The translations under genes and the position numbers were made by a program. A DNA stretch of 64,000 bases from the NCBI GenBank assembly GCA_001839685.1, contig MLAK01000560.1, positions 132,865 through 196,864 on the forward strand. The letters run 5' to 3'. This document shows, piece after piece, positions 60,059 to 64,000 of this stretch. This DNA comes from Tritrichomonas foetus (taxonomy: Eukaryota > Parabasalia > Tritrichomonadida > Tritrichomonadidae). Below the pieces are notes generated by a model. The model was given only the letters and a program-made list of their open reading frames with translations, had not been told where the DNA came from and ran no database searches. Every line of letters begins with the position of its first letter. Position 1 is the stretch's first letter.

Positions 60059-63000
60059 ATGCTTGAGAGTATTGTTTCGAAATTATTAATGCGCTATTTG
60101 AAAGAGTACATAGAGTCAATTAACTCATCTCAAATGGAAATGGCTCTGTGGAAAGGACAAGCAAAATTCACAAATTTATCTTTTCGGCCAACAGCGCTAA
60201 TTAATCACATGATACCTTTTCGAATAGTAAAAGGATTAATTAGTTCCGTTCAATTAGACTTTCCATGGAAGCATTTGGATACTGAACCATGTGTCATCAA
60301 AGTTACCGATATTTTTGTGATTTTGTCACCAGAAAAAGATGTACTCATAAAGAGGGATCTTCAATTAAAACAACTAATCATGAAATCGAAAAAGGATGAT
60401 TCTGATGATTTTTCACTCGAAGATGAAGAAGACATGTGGCAGTCATTAGTTGATTCAATTTTTGATAACGCTCGATTGGATATTGAAAGAATTCATATTA
60501 GGTTGGAAATACCAGGTGAATTTAATACATTTGCGTTTGGTTTGATCATTCCATCAATTACAGTTCGAACTGTTGATGCTGATAAAAACGAAATAAAATC
60601 GGTACCAGGAGAATTAGTTACACGAAAAAGATTACTTGTTAAAGATATTGCATTTTATTTTGATACTCTATCAGATCCAGTAGAAATCGAAGATTTTCCG
60701 TATGTAATGCGTGAAGAAATGAAGAAAAATCATCAATTTATCTTAGAACCATTTACAATAGATTTAGTTCTTACTCACTCACGCGATAAATCCAACCCAC
60801 TTAAAAATCAAATAGATATACTAATTAAAAAATTAACTTTAAGTTTGGATTATCTTCAATCTAGAGCAATTATGAATATAAATAAAGAATGGACTATGCT
60901 TCAAAAACAAAGAAATTTCAGTCATTGTATGAGACCTCCAGTTTTTGAAAATACTGCACAATTATGGGAATACTCATTCCGTTGTGCAGTTACAGTAATG
61001 AGGCCATATGATTTTAAACCAGACCTTGCAATAAAAATCTTAAAAAATAGAAAATCATATTTAAATCAAATTCGAAAAACTCAAAAAGTATCATCAATTT
61101 CAATGTATCAATCATATAAATATAAAAAACTAAAGAAAATTGAAGATACAATTGGTTTGGAGGCAACATTTTTTCTACGAGAGTATTGTGATGCTGTTTT
61201 GGCAAAAGAACAAAGAAATTATGATAACAATTTAACACCATTCGAAATTTCAGATATTCGAGAAATTCATCAATCAAAAGGTGACTTTTTCTCTAAAAAT
61301 GCATTTTCAGTATGCTTTGGATTATCCACATTTGAAATTCTATTAAATTTTTCGAAAGGGACACCTTTAATTCAAATTCTTTTTGAGAATATATCAACTG
61401 GTTTAAGTTGTGTTCAAGCAAATGATTCGTCGTTCTTTAAAATTCATTCGATTACCATGAAAAGTTATGCAAATGAAAATGCACATACTGTTTTTTCTGT
61501 AAGTAATAACTTACCACAGTTTATTTCTTTTGAATCTCAAACAACAGGTGAAAAAGCAATTACTTATGATGTGATTCATATTGACTCTTTTATTTTTCGA
61601 CCAGATTATAAAACAATAAATACTGCTGTTGATTTCTTTATTGAAGATAGAGATGAAGCATCAAAGAAATCACCACGAGTATTAGATAATACTCCCAAAA
61701 GGGTCTTCAGAGTTGATGCTTTTGATGTACTTAAATCACTTTTATCAATGCGAAACCATAATATTATCGTAAACAGTGATGTTTTTTCGATTATTTATCC
61801 TTTTACACACGGTGAAACAACAGATGAACTAAAACTAACAATAAATAAAGTCGAATTTACAAAAATTGCTACCGTCTATTATCCACAATTCTCATCAATG
61901 ACAAAAATGAATATGAGTTTAAATGTAGAAATCGGGAAACTTACATTCTCCAATGCAACAATTATTTCTGATTTTACATTTGCTTCACAATTAATGATGG
62001 GATTTTCTCGACATGATTTATCTCTAGAAGCAAATATCACGATTACTCCAATTTCAATCCATTTTGATAATTTCCCATTTGATGCTCTCAAATCATTTAT
62101 GGCAAGTGTTAAACTAATCTCTTTTCTTGTAGCAACAGATACTAATGAATTTAAAAAAATTATTTCCTTCAGAAAAGTAAAAACTGATTTAACGACTCAA
62201 ATTAAATCAATTTCCCTCATTATCAAAGAAAAATCAATCAATACATCATTAGCGATAAATGATGTTGATGTTACTGCTGAATTTTTCAGGGGACTTTCAC
62301 AAACACAAATCTGTTTTTCATCCTTGAATGTGACTGATAATGAAAAACAGTTAATCAAAATTGATGAAAAATTCACTTTAACATTAACCCAAGTTATTGA
62401 AGATGAGCCATTAATGTTAACTTTGAATGTAATTGATCCATATATGAATGGTGATATCCAATGGGTTAAAAATTTCATCGAAGTTGTTTTACTATATTTA
62501 GATGTATTCAATGTTCAGCCTGATTCTTTAATGTCAAGCAATTCATCTGACTCAAAACCACTTCATTTGAATTTAATTATTTCTAATCCATTAATTTATA
62601 TTTCACACGATGAAAAAACGCCTTATTTGCAAATGTTCACAGCTCATATTTACGATGATGAAAATTTCAAGATATTAATTGATATTGATGAATTTTCAAT
62701 CATGAGAGAAAAGTATTTTGTTGTTCAACCAGTTAACATTTCATTATCTGTTGAAACTCAAGATGATATAGTTGTTCGAATGGATCTTCCAAAATTCCAC
62801 ATGAGAGCTTCACAAGTTGAATATACGTATATTTTGCCTTTCATTTCACATTTACTCGAAGTTCTCCCAATTAACAACAATAATAGTTCACAGAAAGCTA
62901 TTGTTGATATGTCAGTTGAAGGACTTGATTTACTAGTTTGTGATAATGATCAAGATTTTGTCGAATGCTCAATTAAAAAGACGAAAATTGATGTCATAAG

Positions 63001-64000
63001 TGAGGATGATTCTACCAGTGTCGAATTATCAACAGAAGGTGCTAATATTTACCAATTATATGGTGAAAATGTGAAGAAATCATTGCTAGATTTCTGCAAT
63101 TTTGCATTAAAATATAAATCAGGTGGAGATATTGATAATGTAATACTTGATATACCTTCAGGAAGTGTAGGTCTTTCAGATAAGTTTTTAGGACTTGTCC
63201 CATTCTTTACTGAATTTGAATATCCACCTTATCCACTTCCAAGGAAAGATTCGCTTATCCAAGTTTCAATCGGAATGAAACCTATTTCTGTTTCATTGTT
63301 TAATGAAAACAGTACAATTATAGAATTACATCTCGGTGAATCTAAATTTGATATTTTGGCAAACACAGAAAATCCAGAAAAAACCGAATTATCAATTGAA
63401 ATTGAAAATATTTTTGGTAATACTTCATTCTTTGATGAAAAAGTATTAGCAATAGAAAAAACTATTACTATTCTCATTAAAAAGCAGATTTTCAAATGCA
63501 GTATAAATACTATTTCATTGATTTTAAGCATGCCTTTAATGTTGAATCTTGTTGACTTTATGCAACTATTCCAAAACTGTGAAACTGAAGGTGAATCTGA
63601 AGGAATTCCGTTTGACTTTGATGTTTCAATTGGCTTAATTGAACTGAATGCTTTAACGTTGATGACTCGAGGACCGCATTGCATTGGATCAATATTGAAA
63701 CCTGAATTTGTCCTTAATAACTCAATGAATCTTGCTTCATTTTCAGTTGAATCAATTGAAATGAGCAGTGGATATAACAATCTTTCCATGAAGAAATTTT
63801 TAGATATTGATAATATTTCTGGTATTTTAGAATTTAATAGTAATGTAAATAATAAATTTACTTCTTTTGATGATGTAGCAAAACTGAGTCATCAAGAATT
63901 TAAACCAACCCCGATATCCAGTGTATTAATAAATATTTTCCTGAAGAATATTTCATTAAATTACACTCATCAAATGGCAATGGCTATTATTGGCTGCTTT
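60059..64000 (+). CDS. VPS13: VPS13-family bridge-like lipid transfer protein, N-terminal part (3' end outside window)
   Basis: An open frame of 1314 codons runs from the ATG at 60059 to the window edge without a stop. The first 120 residues are the VPS13/chorein N-terminal domain: MLESIVSKLLMRYL, GQAKFTNLSFRPTAL and VKGLISSVQLDFPW. After that comes the repeating beta-rich groove, with alternating hydrophobic and polar strands as in VPS13 RBG repeats. VPS13 proteins bridge membranes and let lipids flow between organelles. Normal length is over 3000 residues, so most of the gene lies downstream, including the expected VAB, ATG2_C and PH parts. The start is the first Met of the conserved domain; no earlier in-frame Met fits. 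Confidence 0.93.
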   Translation, partial: MLESIVSKLLMRYLKEYIESINSSQMEMALWKGQAKFTNLSFRPTALINHMIPFRIVKGLISSVQLDFPWKHLDTEPCVIKVTDIFVILSPEKDVLIKRDLQLKQLIMKSKKDDSDDFSLEDEEDMWQSLVDSIFDNARLDIERIHIRLEIPGEFNTFAFGLIIPSITVRTVDADKNEIKSVPGELVTRKRLLVKDIAFYFDTLSDPVEIEDFPYVMREEMKKNHQFILEPFTIDLVLTHSRDKSNPLKNQIDILIKKLTLSLDYLQSRAIMNINKEWTMLQKQRNFSHCMRPPVFENTAQLWEYSFRCAVTVMRPYDFKPDLAIKILKNRKSYLNQIRKTQKVSSISMYQSYKYKKLKKIEDTIGLEATFFLREYCDAVLAKEQRNYDNNLTPFEISDIREIHQSKGDFFSKNAFSVCFGLSTFEILLNFSKGTPLIQILFENISTGLSCVQANDSSFFKIHSITMKSYANENAHTVFSVSNNLPQFISFESQTTGEKAITYDVIHIDSFIFRPDYKTINTAVDFFIEDRDEASKKSPRVLDNTPKRVFRVDAFDVLKSLLSMRNHNIIVNSDVFSIIYPFTHGETTDELKLTINKVEFTKIATVYYPQFSSMTKMNMSLNVEIGKLTFSNATIISDFTFASQLMMGFSRHDLSLEANITITPISIHFDNFPFDALKSFMASVKLISFLVATDTNEFKKIISFRKVKTDLTTQIKSISLIIKEKSINTSLAINDVDVTAEFFRGLSQTQICFSSLNVTDNEKQLIKIDEKFTLTLTQVIEDEPLMLTLNVIDPYMNGDIQWVKNFIEVVLLYLDVFNVQPDSLMSSNSSDSKPLHLNLIISNPLIYISHDEKTPYLQMFTAHIYDDENFKILIDIDEFSIMREKYFVVQPVNISLSVETQDDIVVRMDLPKFHMRASQVEYTYILPFISHLLEVLPINNNNSSQKAIVDMSVEGLDLLVCDNDQDFVECSIKKTKIDVISEDDSTSVELSTEGANIYQLYGENVKKSLLDFCNFALKYKSGGDIDNVILDIPSGSVGLSDKFLGLVPFFTEFEYPPYPLPRKDSLIQVSIGMKPISVSLFNENSTIIELHLGESKFDILANTENPEKTELSIEIENIFGNTSFFDEKVLAIEKTITILIKKQIFKCSINTISLILSMPLMLNLVDFMQLFQNCETEGESEGIPFDFDVSIGLIELNALTLMTRGPHCIGSILKPEFVLNNSMNLASFSVESIEMSSGYNNLSMKKFLDIDNISGILEFNSNVNNKFTSFDDVAKLSHQEFKPTPISSVLINIFLKNISLNYTHQMAMAIIGCF

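Noticed and set aside
1..64000. Introns, tRNA or rRNA genes, CRISPR arrays
   Set aside because: I looked for intron-like interruptions, tRNA T-loops and regularly spaced repeats and found none that hold up; the tandem repeats found have no spacers.

Overview
This window looks like nuclear DNA of a parabasalid protist (Trichomonas/Tritrichomonas type). It is AT-rich. Almost every gene is a single uninterrupted open frame, and spacers are short, AT-rich and rich in homopolymers. Several genes have a TCA(C/T)TT-like initiator touching or just upstream of the ATG (clearest at 3664-3674, 19407-19415, 25334-25344 and 38481-38488), which is the known trichomonad Inr pattern. The gene content also fits: five eukaryotic protein kinases plus a decayed one, a PPP phosphatase, a metacaspase, a rhomboid protease, a Rab, an R2R3 Myb, an iron-sulfur flavoprotein and a mariner of the D,D34D class. 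The species cannot be fixed from sequence alone. Three ambiguous bases inside the sugar transporter suggest a draft assembly.

Layout. 1-10 kb: small kinase, metacaspase, kinase pseudogene, PP1/PP2A-like phosphatase and a GH13 amylase-like protein that has lost its catalytic nucleophile. 10-20 kb: CK1 kinase, rhomboid protease, a lipid-anchored TCAF/M60-like protein with a broken zinc motif, a decayed gene and an MFS sugar transporter. 20-32 kb: a very large DZIP1-like zinc-finger protein with an array of FDDW acidic motifs, an AKT-like PH-kinase, a CCDC87-like protein, a 111-bp MITE and a small GC-richer gene. 32-45 kb: Rab GTPase, CAMKL kinase, Myb factor, a perfect 391-bp inverted duplication of an RRM gene, iron-sulfur flavoprotein, RtcB RNA ligase, a decayed gene and a CIPK-like kinase with a NAF motif. 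45-64 kb: a 1351-residue coiled coil, a small coiled coil, a HEAT/TOG-like protein, an NXF/Mex67-like protein with a glutamine/asparagine repeat tail, an intact mariner, a second CCDC87-like protein, a small unknown gene and the N-terminal 1314 codons of a VPS13 lipid-transfer protein that runs off the window.

The genes do not form one pathway. They are single-gene units on both strands, as is usual for this group. Loose themes are signalling (kinases, phosphatase, Rab), flagellum and cytoskeleton (DZIP1-like, two CCDC87-like, HEAT/TOG-like), RNA handling (RtcB, NXF-like, RRM) and membrane biology (rhomboid, transporter, VPS13, TCAF-like).

The most interesting items are the inverted RRM duplication, the MITE with matching target duplications, the amylase-like pseudoenzyme, the FDDW array, the plant-like NAF kinase, and two short upstream motifs (AAAAAGTT/AAAAAGTG and GRCCAAATA) that recur in front of genes and may be promoter elements. 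I did not find a convincing multi-gene novel system.
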